A stretch of DNA of 30,331 nt from assembly GCA_900546925.1 (NCBI GenBank), contig UREV01000023.1:1-30331 (forward strand), in the 5' to 3' direction. The DNA is from an uncultured Bacteroides sp. GTDB taxonomy: Bacteria; Bacteroidota; Bacteroidia; Bacteroidales; UBA932. Positions 1 through 6,885 of the stretch are shown piece by piece. The notes below the pieces were generated by a model that had not been told where the DNA came from, ran no database searches, and saw nothing but the letters and a program-made list of their open reading frames with translations. Numbering within the stretch: position 1 is the stretch's first letter; every line of letters starts with the position of its first letter. A program made the translations under genes and the position numbers.

Positions 1-70
1 AAGTGCCCTTTTTTACACCAAATGAATCAAATGAAACAAACGGTGTAAAAAAGCGCCTTTATTTACACCA
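1..70. repeat. Short TTTACACC repeats, direct and inverted
   Basis: Two imperfect direct copies of a 20-base unit (1-20 and 51-70) each end in TTTACACCA. Between them lies the inverted form GGTGTAAA at 42-49, which pairs perfectly with TTTACACC at 12-19 or at 62-69. Either hairpin could form. No gene is attached on the visible side, so this may be the tail of a regulatory region or terminator lying mostly left of the window. Confidence 0.55.
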
Positions 71-99
71 TTTGTTTGCATTAGTGTCAGTGGAGCGAA

Positions 100-209
100 G
101 AGCCCTTGGGGCGTGTGCCGATCGAAAGGCATGGCCGTCCGCGGCCTTGTGAGCGGAGGGGGATCCACGATAGTGGGAAGGATGAGCGCCAGCGAACCTT
201 TCGACGGCA
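100..209. repeat. 110-bp structured repeat, copy 1
   Basis: This block is repeated almost base for base at 566-674. It contains an inverted repeat: TGCCGATCGAAAGG at 116-129 faces CCTTTCGACGGCA at 197-209, with one extra base in the left arm. The interior is GC-rich, unlike the AT-rich DNA to its right. No reading frame is convincing across both copies. The layout fits a small non-autonomous palindromic element or a structured RNA; nothing in the sequence decides between them. Confidence 0.75.
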
Positions 210-272
210 CCCGGGGCCAGGGCGGTGATAACCACTGCGCTGACATTTAATGTCCACGATAACATTACGCAA

Positions 273-341
273 GCGGCAAGAGTCGGAACTCAGGCCGCGA
301 ATTGCAAAGCACCTGAGCGGACGAGTCCGAACTCCTGCCGC
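273..341. repeat. REP-like palindrome, copy 1
   Basis: An imperfect hairpin: outer arms GCGGCA (273-278) and TGCCGC (336-341), inner arms CTCAGG (289-294) and CCTGAG (312-317). The core at 297-317 recurs at 1486-1506, 6899-6919 (inverted) and 7005-7025; this copy differs from the others at two bases. All copies lie between genes or at a gene end, as REP/BIME-type elements usually do. Confidence 0.7.
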
Positions 342-403
342 GACCACGCCAGTTTCGGACAACTTGACGGATTGTAAAAGAGTTATATGATTGGATACCA
401 ACA

Positions 404-487
404 TGTTGCGACGAATCGCGCCTGTCAGCTCCTATGAAAAAACATACAACCTGGCTGGTATTCTGACCTCGCTATGCTGTCGCAACA
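404..487. repeat. Inverted repeat with 9-bp perfect arms
   Basis: TGTTGCGAC at 404-412 is the exact reverse complement of GTCGCAACA at 479-487. The 66 bases between them show no gene. It sits between the two 110-bp repeats and could be part of a larger folded RNA or of a decayed mobile element. Confidence 0.35.
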
Positions 488-565
488 CGCTGAATATCAG
501 CATTTCGCGGCCTTTCAGAGAGATCTAACTATCTGCCAAGTAGTCTGACATATTTCCGTGGATTT

Positions 566-674
566 GAGCCCTTGGGCCGTGTGCCGATCGAAAGGCATGG
601 CCGGCCGCGGCCTTGTGAGCGGAGGGGGCTCACGATAGTGGGGAGGATGAGCGCCAGCGAACCTTTCGACGGCA
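566..674. repeat. 110-bp structured repeat, copy 2
   Basis: Second copy of the block at 100-209, in the same orientation, with only a few substitutions and one missing base. The inverted ends are kept: TGCCGATCGAAAGG at 582-595 and CCTTTCGACGGCA at 662-674. The two copies flank about 356 bp holding a REP-like palindrome and a 9-bp inverted repeat. Confidence 0.75.
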
Positions 675-1010
675 GCACGGTACAAGGGCGACGCTATGAA
701 AATGTTCTGTAATTTGAGGAGACTTTCGACGCGAAAGGTATGTTTTGTTGTGGTTTCAAGACGAAAGCGAATCGATTCCGTTGTGTTCTAATTTACGATT
801 TGTAAGCAAAATGCCTATTTTACTTACAAATTTTACTTGAATGTTCCAGTGTAATCGTTTTTTGCGAAAACGATGTGCCGTGTAAACGTTTTAGGGCTAT
901 GTTTTAAATTTGCAAATTTTTTGCAAAAAATTTAATTACGTTTTAAATTGTTGGATATCAGCATTTAGAATAAAAGTAATGAAAAAAGTGCAAAAAAATG
1001 TAAGAAAAAG
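675..1010. other. AT-rich gene-free stretch with small hairpins
   Basis: No coding region is supported here. Two perfect small inverted repeats are visible: ATTTGTAAG at 798-806 with CTTACAAAT at 823-831, and ATCGTTTT at 854-861 with AAAACGAT at 867-874. The stretch ends just before a strong promoter at 1011. Confidence 0.5.
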
Positions 1011-1041
1011 TTTGCAGATATTAAAAAATGATGTACCTTTG
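1011..1041 (+). promoter_or_regulatory. Consensus Bacteroidetes promoter
   Basis: TTTG at 1011-1014, a 19-base spacer, then TACCTTTG at 1034-1041. This matches the Bacteroidetes primary sigma factor consensus (TTTG, about 19 bases, TAnnTTTG) at every fixed position. Transcription should begin near 1046-1049. The only thing downstream is the candidate small RNA. Confidence 0.8.
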
Positions 1042-1047
1042 TATTCG

Positions 1048-1190
1048 AGTTGATGACGGGGTTCTCCCTCATACGACTCGTTGGTTATTAGTTTTAGTGT
1101 TATTAATTATGTGGTTAGTGTGAGTTTTTGCGCGTGATGCGTCATTACTCAACGGTTTAAAAAGGTCCTTATTTAATAAGGCCTTTTTTT
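1048..1190 (+). ncRNA. Candidate small structured RNA, family not recognised
   Basis: A short transcription unit with its own consensus promoter and strong intrinsic terminator but no sensible protein. The 5' end can fold in two mutually exclusive ways. In a local hairpin, CGAGT (1046-1050) pairs with ACTCG (1076-1080), ATGA (1053-1056) with TCAT (1069-1072) and GGG with CCC. In a long-range closing stem, GTTGATGACG (1049-1058) pairs with CGTCA (1140-1144) and TCAAC (1149-1153), with a four-base bulge. A 12-codon ORF starts at 1053 but has no special support. The RNA looks short for 6S RNA and lacks the SRP RNA apical motif I would expect. It is called from promoter, terminator and fold only. 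Confidence 0.6.
1159..1190 (+). terminator. Intrinsic terminator of the small RNA
   Basis: The A-rich run and GG at 1159-1165, then CCTTA, pair with TAAGG, CC and the T run at 1177-1190. One base (1166) is bulged and the loop is five bases. The stem runs into seven T residues. There is no gene within 250 bp downstream on this strand, so it ends a free-standing transcript. Confidence 0.8.
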
Positions 1191-1334
1191 ACAATGCAAT
1201 TATAAAACGTTTAACGAATAATTGTCGACGGTTTTAATCCTGATATTTCTGGTGGTAGAATCTTTATAAATAGTTGAGTTACTCGCCTTTGAGCTGTATT
1301 TTTCGCCACTTGCCCGGACGACACCCTATCATTG

Positions 1335-1382
1335 GGCTCAACGTAAAATCGGCTCAATGTAATATCGGCTCAACGTAAAATC
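1335..1382. repeat. Three tandem 16-bp repeats
   Basis: The unit GGCTCAACGTAAAATC occurs at 1335-1350 and 1367-1382, with a two-mismatch copy (GGCTCAATGTAATATC) at 1351-1366. The stretch 1192-1447 around it has no supported gene. Tandem units of this size can be protein-binding sites or replication-slippage products. Confidence 0.7.
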
Positions 1383-1447
1383 CCGGTTGATTTACATTTC
1401 ATAGTGCGTCTGAGGCACAAAGCATTGTCGGAACGTGTTGTGACATG

Positions 1448-1843
1448 TCATTGCCGCCCAGCCGGATAGCGGCGGTGCCCGGCGAGCGAATTGCGCAGCA
1501 CCTGAGTGAGCGAACTGATATGGAGCTTCGGCCACTGATTGCCGTTCTTATCCGTAATGCGAAGAATACCTTCCCCTTTGCCAGTGTTCTCTACCGTATA
1601 CTTTCTGACAAGTGACTCTACTATGTAGTAATTCTTGTCAGACTTGTTGTCCAGGGACTTCAATGCGAAGTTTACTGTCGATTTGGCGCTGTTGAACTGG
1701 ATAACCAGATCCTCTGAGCCGCTTCCCGCTTCATCCGGAAGAAGCGTCCACCATTCGCCGGAAATCATGACATCAGATTTTGAGCAGGAGATGAGGAACA
1801 GTACCGAAATGACTGTCAGCACGAATAATATGGCTTTTTTCAT
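1448..1843 (-). CDS. Small putative lipoprotein, C-terminus formed by a repeat
   Basis: 131 residues. The N-terminus is a classic lipoprotein signal: MKKA, a hydrophobic stretch, then the lipobox LISC with lipidation expected at Cys20, so the product should be membrane-anchored outside the cytoplasm. The ORF extends upstream of this methionine, but the signal peptide fixes the start at 1843. The mature part (GEWWTLLP, then beta-strand-like stretches) resembles small lipocalin-like lipoproteins only in general character; I recognise no family. The last 20 or so codons lie inside the REP-like palindrome at 1453-1506, so the present C-terminus is probably not ancestral. It is divergent from the FKBP gene. 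On the minus strand, TTACTTTG lies upstream as a plausible -7 box. Confidence 0.65.
   Translation of the reverse strand: MKKAILFVLTVISVLFLISCSKSDVMISGEWWTLLPDEAGSGSEDLVIQFNSAKSTVNFALKSLDNKSDKNYYIVESLVRKYTVENTGKGEGILRITDKNGNQWPKLHISSLTQVLRNSLAGHRRYPAGRQ
1453..1510. repeat. REP-like palindrome, copy 2, inside a gene end
   Basis: The shared core lies at 1486-1506, identical to that of the copy at 7005-7025. Flanking arms (GCCGCC at 1453 and GGCGG near 1470) give an additional hairpin. Unlike the other copies, it overlaps the 3' end of the minus-strand lipoprotein gene and supplies its last codons and stop. Confidence 0.65.
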
Positions 1844-1924
1844 AATATATTGGTTTTGATTATTTTCATGTGTCGTATGCAAAGTAAAGGAATATATTCT
1901 GCTAAAGTAATAGGTAATTTTACG

Positions 1925-1932
1925 TATATTTG
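1925..1932 (+). promoter_or_regulatory. -7 box of the FKBP operon
   Basis: TATATTTG matches TAnnTTTG and lies 50 bp before the FKBP start. A weak -33 candidate (TTCTG) sits at 1897-1901. This 139-bp divergent intergenic region probably drives the lipoprotein leftward and the FKBP operon rightward. Confidence 0.5.
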
Positions 1933-1982
1933 ATATTTTTATACGTACTAACGCCCCATAATGGCGACAAAAACAACAAAAT

Positions 1983-2396
1983 ATGAGCAAGAAACCGAAT
2001 AAAGCGGGACAGTACAAGATCGCGAATGAGAAATTCCTCGAAGCCAAGGCGCAGGAGGAAGGCGTGAAAGTGCTCGAAAGCGGAATCATCCTGCGGCAGA
2101 TTGAAGCTGGAACCGGCGACAAGTGCCCGACGCTGAACAGCATAGTGTTTGTGAATTATACCGGCAAACTTATAGATGGAACCGTTTTCGATACGACTGA
2201 CGGTGAGCCGCTTCCGGCATGTTTCCGTGTCCGTGAACTGATAGTCGGCTGGCAGGCCGCGCTTACCAGAATGCACGTCGGCGACAAATACGAGATATTT
2301 ATCCCGGCCAAATATGGGTATGGTTCCATGAAAATGGACGGCATCCCTGCGCATAGTACCTTAATATTCACCCTAGAACTTTTGAAAATTCAGTAA
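1983..2396 (+). CDS. FKBP-type peptidyl-prolyl cis-trans isomerase
   Basis: 137 residues. The C-terminal 85 residues form a complete FKBP fold: VNYTGKLIDGTVFDTT (the conserved YTG and FD), a core around VGWQAAL, AKYGYG and IPAHSTLIFTLEL. These cover the usual active-site positions. The enzyme interconverts cis and trans X-Pro bonds and can act as a folding helper. There is no signal peptide, so it should be cytoplasmic; many Bacteroidetes FKBPs are exported lipoproteins, and this short one is not. The first 45 residues are a charged helical lead-in. It is the first gene of an operon, and its TAA shares a base with the next gene's ATG (TAATG). Confidence 0.92.
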   Translation: MSKKPNKAGQYKIANEKFLEAKAQEEGVKVLESGIILRQIEAGTGDKCPTLNSIVFVNYTGKLIDGTVFDTTDGEPLPACFRVRELIVGWQAALTRMHVGDKYEIFIPAKYGYGSMKMDGIPAHSTLIFTLELLKIQ

Positions 2397-2992
2397 TGGA
2401 AAACACTTACGATATCGAAACTTACGCCGATAAGCTTGAGAGCGAACTAGTTCGCATCTGCCGCCAATGCGGGTTCCCCGTTACCTCCGCCCCAAAGGAG
2501 GGTTTTGTCAATGCCGGTGTCTCATCTGCGCCGTCCATGTTGCTGTCCAGTCCCGACATCGACGAGCATTGGCAGAAACTGGGAGGCGACTATATAGCCG
2601 ATGCGATGCCTCAAATAGCTGATTATCCTACAGTTGCGGTGGCGTGGGCGTCCTATTTGGGGATGGCGGTAGCCTGTGGCTGGGATTCCGACTGGTCTGT
2701 GTGTGCGAATATGCCTTATACTGCTTATTATGGAAATCAAGGTTTTGACAACATGGATGACCATATCATAAAAGACATTATCGGCATCGGTCTGGACTCT
2801 CCGGAAGCTGAATCCCTCAGGGAACTTTTCCGTAAATGTGCAGATGCGACGATTTCTCTGATACGTCACGATCATATTGAGCCTCAGAGTATTGCCGCAT
2901 ATCAGGTTTTTGTGGCCTCCTGCCAGGAAATGTACCGCATCGGAGCAGCCGTCGAACTCTTCCGTCTCGGATATAAATTCGAAAAACTCTGA
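2396..2992 (+). CDS. Conserved-looking hypothetical protein
   Basis: 198 residues; I do not recognise a family. It is acidic, has no signal peptide or convincing membrane segment, and appears mostly helical. A central run (ADYPTVAVAWASYLGMAVACGWD) is hydrophobic but short and flanked by acidic residues, more like a buried helix. Its start overlaps the FKBP stop by one base, which implies translational coupling, and the next gene follows 18 bp later. The codon use matches its neighbours. A link with protein folding or with the following nuclease-like gene is suggested by position only. Confidence 0.7.
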   Translation: MENTYDIETYADKLESELVRICRQCGFPVTSAPKEGFVNAGVSSAPSMLLSSPDIDEHWQKLGGDYIADAMPQIADYPTVAVAWASYLGMAVACGWDSDWSVCANMPYTAYYGNQGFDNMDDHIIKDIIGIGLDSPEAESLRELFRKCADATISLIRHDHIEPQSIAAYQVFVASCQEMYRIGAAVELFRLGYKFEKL

Positions 2993-3010
2993 GGAAAATA
3001 GGGTGACGCT

Positions 3011-3643
3011 ATGAGTAGATTTGATACATGTTTTTTCGAAAGATATGCCAGAGTTTCGTTGGAAAAGCTTCTGGATGAGGGTTTTGCGGCATTGCTGAAT
3101 AAGGACCGGCCTGATCTCCAGTCTGCAGATGGACGGAGCATCGGCATTGAAGTAACCCGTGCGATGCCGGAAACTAAAGAAGCGGCTGATACGATGCTGA
3201 AAGAAATGGCGGGGATTCGGCCTGTGAAGTCGGCAGGCGTCGAGTCGGGAGACCTCGACAGCATGTTGGCATCTGGTTATGGTTACGGACTTGATGACGG
3301 ACAGTATGTCGGTTCCAGGGAATACGACTATTGGTCCCTTGCATTGCCAATGAGGAGGATTATCGAGAATAAGGTGTCGAAGGCCGGGAACGGATTCTAC
3401 GGAGAGTTCGAATCGTTGGCCCTCTACGTGTTCAGCAAAGATGCTCTTTCGGATAGCGAAGTGGCTGATATCATGGATTTTACCATGAATCTTCAGTCCG
3501 AAAACAAAATCCGGTACGACTTTCTGTATCTCTCTGAGATTAATAACCTTAATGTCTGCGATTTGCGATCTGCCCAAATGGTCTGCCACCCGATTTCACG
3601 CGTCCAGCGCCGCGACTTCTTCCTCGCGTCGCTTGAACATTGA
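3011..3643 (+). CDS. Hypothetical protein with PD-(D/E)xK-like signature
   Basis: 210 residues, third gene of the FKBP operon. Residues about 17-52 read LEKLLDEGFAAL, then RPDLQ, a short turn and IGIEVTRA. That order (helix with Glu, then PD on a strand, then a strand with E-x-T) resembles the core of PD-(D/E)xK nucleases, where the second motif is often ExK but can be degenerate. The middle (YWSLALPMRRIIENKVSKAG and YGEFESLALYVFS) also fits such folds. The catalytic lysine is replaced, so activity is uncertain. No partner methylase is next to it. A non-nuclease protein with a chance match remains possible. Confidence 0.6.
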   Translation: MSRFDTCFFERYARVSLEKLLDEGFAALLNKDRPDLQSADGRSIGIEVTRAMPETKEAADTMLKEMAGIRPVKSAGVESGDLDSMLASGYGYGLDDGQYVGSREYDYWSLALPMRRIIENKVSKAGNGFYGEFESLALYVFSKDALSDSEVADIMDFTMNLQSENKIRYDFLYLSEINNLNVCDLRSAQMVCHPISRVQRRDFFLASLEH

Positions 3644-3660
3644 CAAAAACCTGGACTATA

Positions 3661-3691
3661 CTTGTTTTACGGATAGTTTTTTGTATTTTTG
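3661..3691 (+). promoter_or_regulatory. Promoter of the ATPase gene
   Basis: CTTG at 3661-3664, a 19-base spacer and TATTTTTG at 3684-3691 match the Bacteroidetes consensus with one mismatch in the -33 box. This gives the ATPase gene its own promoter, separate from the FKBP operon. Confidence 0.6.
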
Positions 3692-3741
3692 CAATGATTA
3701 CATAAAACATGTAACATAATATATGTAGTATAAAAAATGTA

Positions 3742-4875
3742 ATGATTGATAATATGGGACAACTTAGGAATCCATTCGTTATTTACGGATATAAGGGCGC
3801 TGAGTATTTTTGCGACAGAAAAAAAGAGACGAAAACTATTTGTACAGCTTTATCAAATGAGCGTAATGTCGTGCTGATTTCTCCACGACGTATCGGAAAA
3901 ACGGGACTTATACATCATGTTTTTGAACAATTGAAAAAGAGTGAGCCCGAGACTAAGTGTTTTTACATGGACATAAACGCCACCAGAAATGTAAACCAGT
4001 TTATTCAATTGCTGGCTAAAACTGTTGTGGGGCAAGTCGATACTTTTTCTCAATCAGCATTCAGAAAAATCCTTACTCTTTTTTCAAGTTATCGGCCGAC
4101 TGTTTCATTCGATGAGTTTACCGGCATTCCTACATTTTCAATCACTATCTCACAAGAGCAGCAAGAAGAGTCCCTTAAACATATATTCGATTACCTCAAA
4201 CAATCCGGCAAACGAATTTATATTGCCATTGATGAGTTTCAGCAAATTTCTGAATATCCGGAGAATAGCACTGAAGCGCTTCTGAGGTCACATATTCAGT
4301 TCCTGCCAAACGTCTACTTTATATTCGCAGGAAGCAGTCAGCACATGATGTCTGAAATGTTCCTGTCTGCCCAGCGGCCATTTTATCAGAGTTCGCAAAT
4401 GGTTAATCTTTTTCCTATAGACGTTCACGAATACTGTGAGTTTGCGAACCGGTGGCTATCAAAGGAAGGTATAGGAATGGAAGACGCCGATTTTATTTAC
4501 TTGTATGACATGCTTGACGGTCAGACGTGGTATATCCAAAACATCCTTAATCGCCTCTATGCCAATGGAGACTTAATCGACAAGACGACTATAGCCAGAA
4601 CTGTAGACGATGTGGTAAACGAACAGGAAGAATCGTTCATTACCTATTGCAAGTCGCTGACAGACAATCAACTTGATCTTCTTATAGCTATTGCTAAAGA
4701 AGATGGAGTCGTCTCCGCTCTATCTCAAGAGTTTCTTCTTAAATATAGTTTACCGGCGGCCAGCAGTGTCAGTCTTGCGTTAAAAGCATTGCAAAAGAAA
4801 GATTTCGTTCACGAATTTAACGGAAGAATAGTCGTGTATGACCGTTTTTTCGGGATGTGGCTTAAGCGCGGATAA
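3742..4875 (+). CDS. AAA-type ATPase of the archaeal ATPase family
   Basis: 377 residues. A short NPF.YGY lead is followed by the Walker A loop SPRRIGKTGL (residues 47-56, Lys53), Walker B IYIAIDEFQQI (Asp164, Glu165), and a sensor-1-like strand YFIFAGSS. The C-terminal 80 residues look like a winged helix followed by YDRFFGMWLKRG, as in the ATPase family first known from Archaea (PF01637-like, STAND-related). These proteins are widespread in Bacteroidetes, often as single genes; their role is mostly unknown, with suggestions of signalling or toxin/antiphage function. Met5 is an alternative start. The gene stops 2 bp before the convergent umuC stop. Confidence 0.8.
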   Translation: MIDNMGQLRNPFVIYGYKGAEYFCDRKKETKTICTALSNERNVVLISPRRIGKTGLIHHVFEQLKKSEPETKCFYMDINATRNVNQFIQLLAKTVVGQVDTFSQSAFRKILTLFSSYRPTVSFDEFTGIPTFSITISQEQQEESLKHIFDYLKQSGKRIYIAIDEFQQISEYPENSTEALLRSHIQFLPNVYFIFAGSSQHMMSEMFLSAQRPFYQSSQMVNLFPIDVHEYCEFANRWLSKEGIGMEDADFIYLYDMLDGQTWYIQNILNRLYANGDLIDKTTIARTVDDVVNEQEESFITYCKSLTDNQLDLLIAIAKEDGVVSALSQEFLLKYSLPAASSVSLALKALQKKDFVHEFNGRIVVYDRFFGMWLKRG

Positions 4876-4919
4876 AACTACCCGACAGTCATTATATGGT
4901 CTATGTCGGTCAGGTAGTT
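4876..4919 (-). terminator. Hairpin at the umuC 3' end
   Basis: AACTACC at 4876-4882 pairs with GGTAGTT at 4913-4919, and the inner CGAC (4883-4886) with GTCG (4905-4908). On the minus strand the stem is followed by TTTA. It overlaps the last umuC codons, which makes sense because only 2 bp separate the convergent genes. Confidence 0.45.
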
Positions 4920-6140
4920 GGGAGTGAGATGGTCCCGCTTGGTCCTCCATTCTTCGTTTTCGCGCCCTTCGATGGCGAGCCCCACCGTTTTGACACCATA
5001 TTGGTGATTCATTTTGTCTATCGTTTTCGACAATTCGAGGCGCTCGTCACGCTTTTCCATGGTGTCGAACAATACTGGTTGCACGCAACCCGGAACGATC
5101 CGCGAAAGTATGACGCCCGACTTTTTGAAAAGTATTCCGGGACGGTAAATCTCGTCTACCAGTTTCATCGCCAACTCAGTGATTTCCAATGTGTCTGCCG
5201 ACGGAATGCTCAGTGTGGCCGAGGCTATGTTTCCATATTGCGGAAGATCTTCCCGGAAGCGGTTGCTGCACGCAAAGACATTGACACATCCCGCGGCGGA
5301 ATCCTGGCCTCTGAGGGTATTGCAGCAACTTGCGGCGAAGCTCGCGACCGAAGATTTGAGCTGTTCTTTGGAGGAAATCATTTTTCCGAAACTCCGCGAC
5401 GTCGTGATGCTCTGCTGCTGCCGGATTTCGGAGGTTTCTATACATGGATGGCCATTGAGTTCCAGCCATGTCTGGTAACCGGGCTTATGAAAAAAGCGCT
5501 GCACCCAGTCTCCCGATTTGTCGGCAAACTCCATAGGAGTACTTACACCGAGAGCTGCCAGTTTAGCGTAAGTCCTTGGTCCAATGCCCCATACGTCGGC
5601 GAGGTCAAACATCGAAAGTGCCTTCCGCCGCTTCTCTTCAGTGTCGATCATGCAAACGCCGCGATAACCTTTAAAGTTCTTCGCAAACTTGCTCGCGACT
5701 TTCGCCAGGGTCTTGGTGCGGGCAATGCCGATGCTGACAGGAATATCTGTGTACAATGCGATTTTCCTCACCATCCCGCGCATCAGTTCCACCAGGTCGT
5801 AGTTCTTTTCGTATCCGTCCAAGTAAAGAAACTGCTCGTCGATGGAATAACTCTCGGTATGTGCTACAGTGTTGCGCATAATGCTCTGCACCCGCTTCGA
5901 CATGGCGGAATAAAGCATAATGTTACTGGAAAAAACCGCGACATTATTCTTCTCTAGGATGCCCTTCACTTGAAAGAAAGGCGCTCCTCGCTTGATACCC
6001 AATGCTTTAGCTTCTGCCGTAAGAGCTATGACATTACCGTCATTACTGGAGAGCACGCATACTGGTTTTCCTTTCAAGCCAGGATGAAGAGCTCTTTCCA
6101 CAGAAGCAAAAAAGGTATTGCAGTCGGCAAGGGCGATCAT
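4878..6140 (-). CDS. umuC: Y-family DNA polymerase V catalytic subunit UmuC
   Basis: 420 residues, full length for UmuC. The N-terminus (MIALADCNTFFASVER) carries the catalytic Asp6, and YSIDEQFLYLDG supplies the second acidic pair (Asp101, Glu102). The thumb and finger region, little-finger domain and a C-terminal tail like DUF4113 (VGLAIEGRENEEWRTKRDHLTPNYLTDI) are all present. With processed UmuD, UmuC forms polymerase V for error-prone translesion synthesis after DNA damage. It is translated right after umuD: the umuD TAA, one base, then ATG. No sign of damage. Confidence 0.95.
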   Translation of the reverse strand: MIALADCNTFFASVERALHPGLKGKPVCVLSSNDGNVIALTAEAKALGIKRGAPFFQVKGILEKNNVAVFSSNIMLYSAMSKRVQSIMRNTVAHTESYSIDEQFLYLDGYEKNYDLVELMRGMVRKIALYTDIPVSIGIARTKTLAKVASKFAKNFKGYRGVCMIDTEEKRRKALSMFDLADVWGIGPRTYAKLAALGVSTPMEFADKSGDWVQRFFHKPGYQTWLELNGHPCIETSEIRQQQSITTSRSFGKMISSKEQLKSSVASFAASCCNTLRGQDSAAGCVNVFACSNRFREDLPQYGNIASATLSIPSADTLEITELAMKLVDEIYRPGILFKKSGVILSRIVPGCVQPVLFDTMEKRDERLELSKTIDKMNHQYGVKTVGLAIEGRENEEWRTKRDHLTPNYLTDIDHIMTVG

Positions 6141-6141
6141 G

Positions 6142-6765
6142 TTAATCTCGCGCTTTATGTATGATGAAAGTTACCGTTCCCCAGACGCTGAAGTCATCCT
6201 CAGGGCTGATTCTAATGCGCGGATAATCAGGATTTGCCGGTACCAGCCAGCCCTGTCCATCCTCCTTCACGAAGTGCTTGAGCGTATATTCTCCATTAAG
6301 TTCGCACATCGCGATTTCACGTGGCGAAGGGTTCCTGTTACTCTTATCCACGATTACGATATCCCCACTTAGTACACCCGCATCGATCATCGAATCGCCG
6401 TTCACACGTATGAGGTATGACGCTTCCGGATGCGGACAGAGCATACGTATCAGGTCGATATCCTGCGCCTTCTCATCATTGTCCAGCGGCACAGGAAATC
6501 CCGCCACTACGCGAATGTCGAAAAAAGGAATACTGACGTGCGGCGCCTCTCCTGCCGGCACCATGCCTTCGATCCAACCGATGCCGGACTCCCGCTCTCT
6601 AAGGGCTTTGTCAATGCTGCTTTTTATGAATTCGGTACGGTTTTCTATCTCATCCAGTTTATCTGCCAATGCTCCCGGAGCGCGGAATGAAATCATTCTG
6701 CTGTCACCTTTAGGCCGCCCGGCACCGGGGCGCGCACCACCTCTTTTCTTTATGTTGTCTTCCAT
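6142..6765 (-). CDS. umuD: UmuD-like S24 protease with added N-terminal domain
   Basis: 207 residues, longer than E. coli UmuD (139). The C-terminal half is a LexA/UmuD-type S24 peptidase: self-cleavage site Ala88-Gly89 in VVAGFPVP, catalytic Ser125 in NGDSMIDAG and Lys163 in YTLKHF. Cleavage would produce active UmuD' for UmuC. Residues 1-60 are an extra segment with GGARPGAGRPKG (AT-hook-like) followed by a ribbon-helix-helix-like stretch, which suggests DNA binding and possible autorepression that ends on self-cleavage. It is the first gene of the operon. A palindrome and a -7 box lie upstream. Confidence 0.9.
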   Translation of the reverse strand: MEDNIKKRGGARPGAGRPKGDSRMISFRAPGALADKLDEIENRTEFIKSSIDKALRERESGIGWIEGMVPAGEAPHVSIPFFDIRVVAGFPVPLDNDEKAQDIDLIRMLCPHPEASYLIRVNGDSMIDAGVLSGDIVIVDKSNRNPSPREIAMCELNGEYTLKHFVKEDGQGWLVPANPDYPRIRISPEDDFSVWGTVTFIIHKARD

Positions 6766-6819
6766 GGCTTTGTGAAATCCTCATATTCTTAAAAACTCTC
6801 CATCCACTTCTTACGAGAA

Positions 6820-6865
6820 CAAAGATAGTAATAATTTTGATATCTGTAATACATTTATCAAAATT
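6820..6865 (-). promoter_or_regulatory. umuDC promoter and candidate operator palindrome
   Basis: On the minus strand TATCTTTG (plus coordinates 6820-6827) matches the -7 consensus and lies about 55 bp before umuD. Immediately upstream is a perfect inverted repeat: AATTTTGATA at 6833-6842 and TATCAAAATT at 6856-6865, with a 13-bp spacer, covering the -33 region. This is a natural place for a repressor such as LexA or the DNA-binding form of UmuD itself. Confidence 0.6.
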
Positions 6866-6885
6866 TTGAGGATGCCGGCGGCGGT

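Noticed and set aside
87..404. Minus-strand ORF of 105 codons overlapping the repeats
   Set aside because: It runs through the 110-bp repeat and the REP-like palindrome; a similar peptide stretch appears at 6900-7094 only because the palindrome is shared. No start context or family.
1048..1190. 6S RNA or SRP RNA
   Set aside because: Too short for a typical 6S RNA, and the conserved SRP apical loop sequence is not seen; left as an unassigned RNA.
2522..3589. Minus-strand ORF of 355 codons
   Set aside because: Opposite two well-spaced, coupled plus-strand genes, and its protein is rich in Arg, His and Cys as shadow frames often are.
4896..5957. Plus-strand ORF of 353 codons
   Set aside because: Lies antisense to umuC, which is full length with all catalytic residues; a shadow frame.
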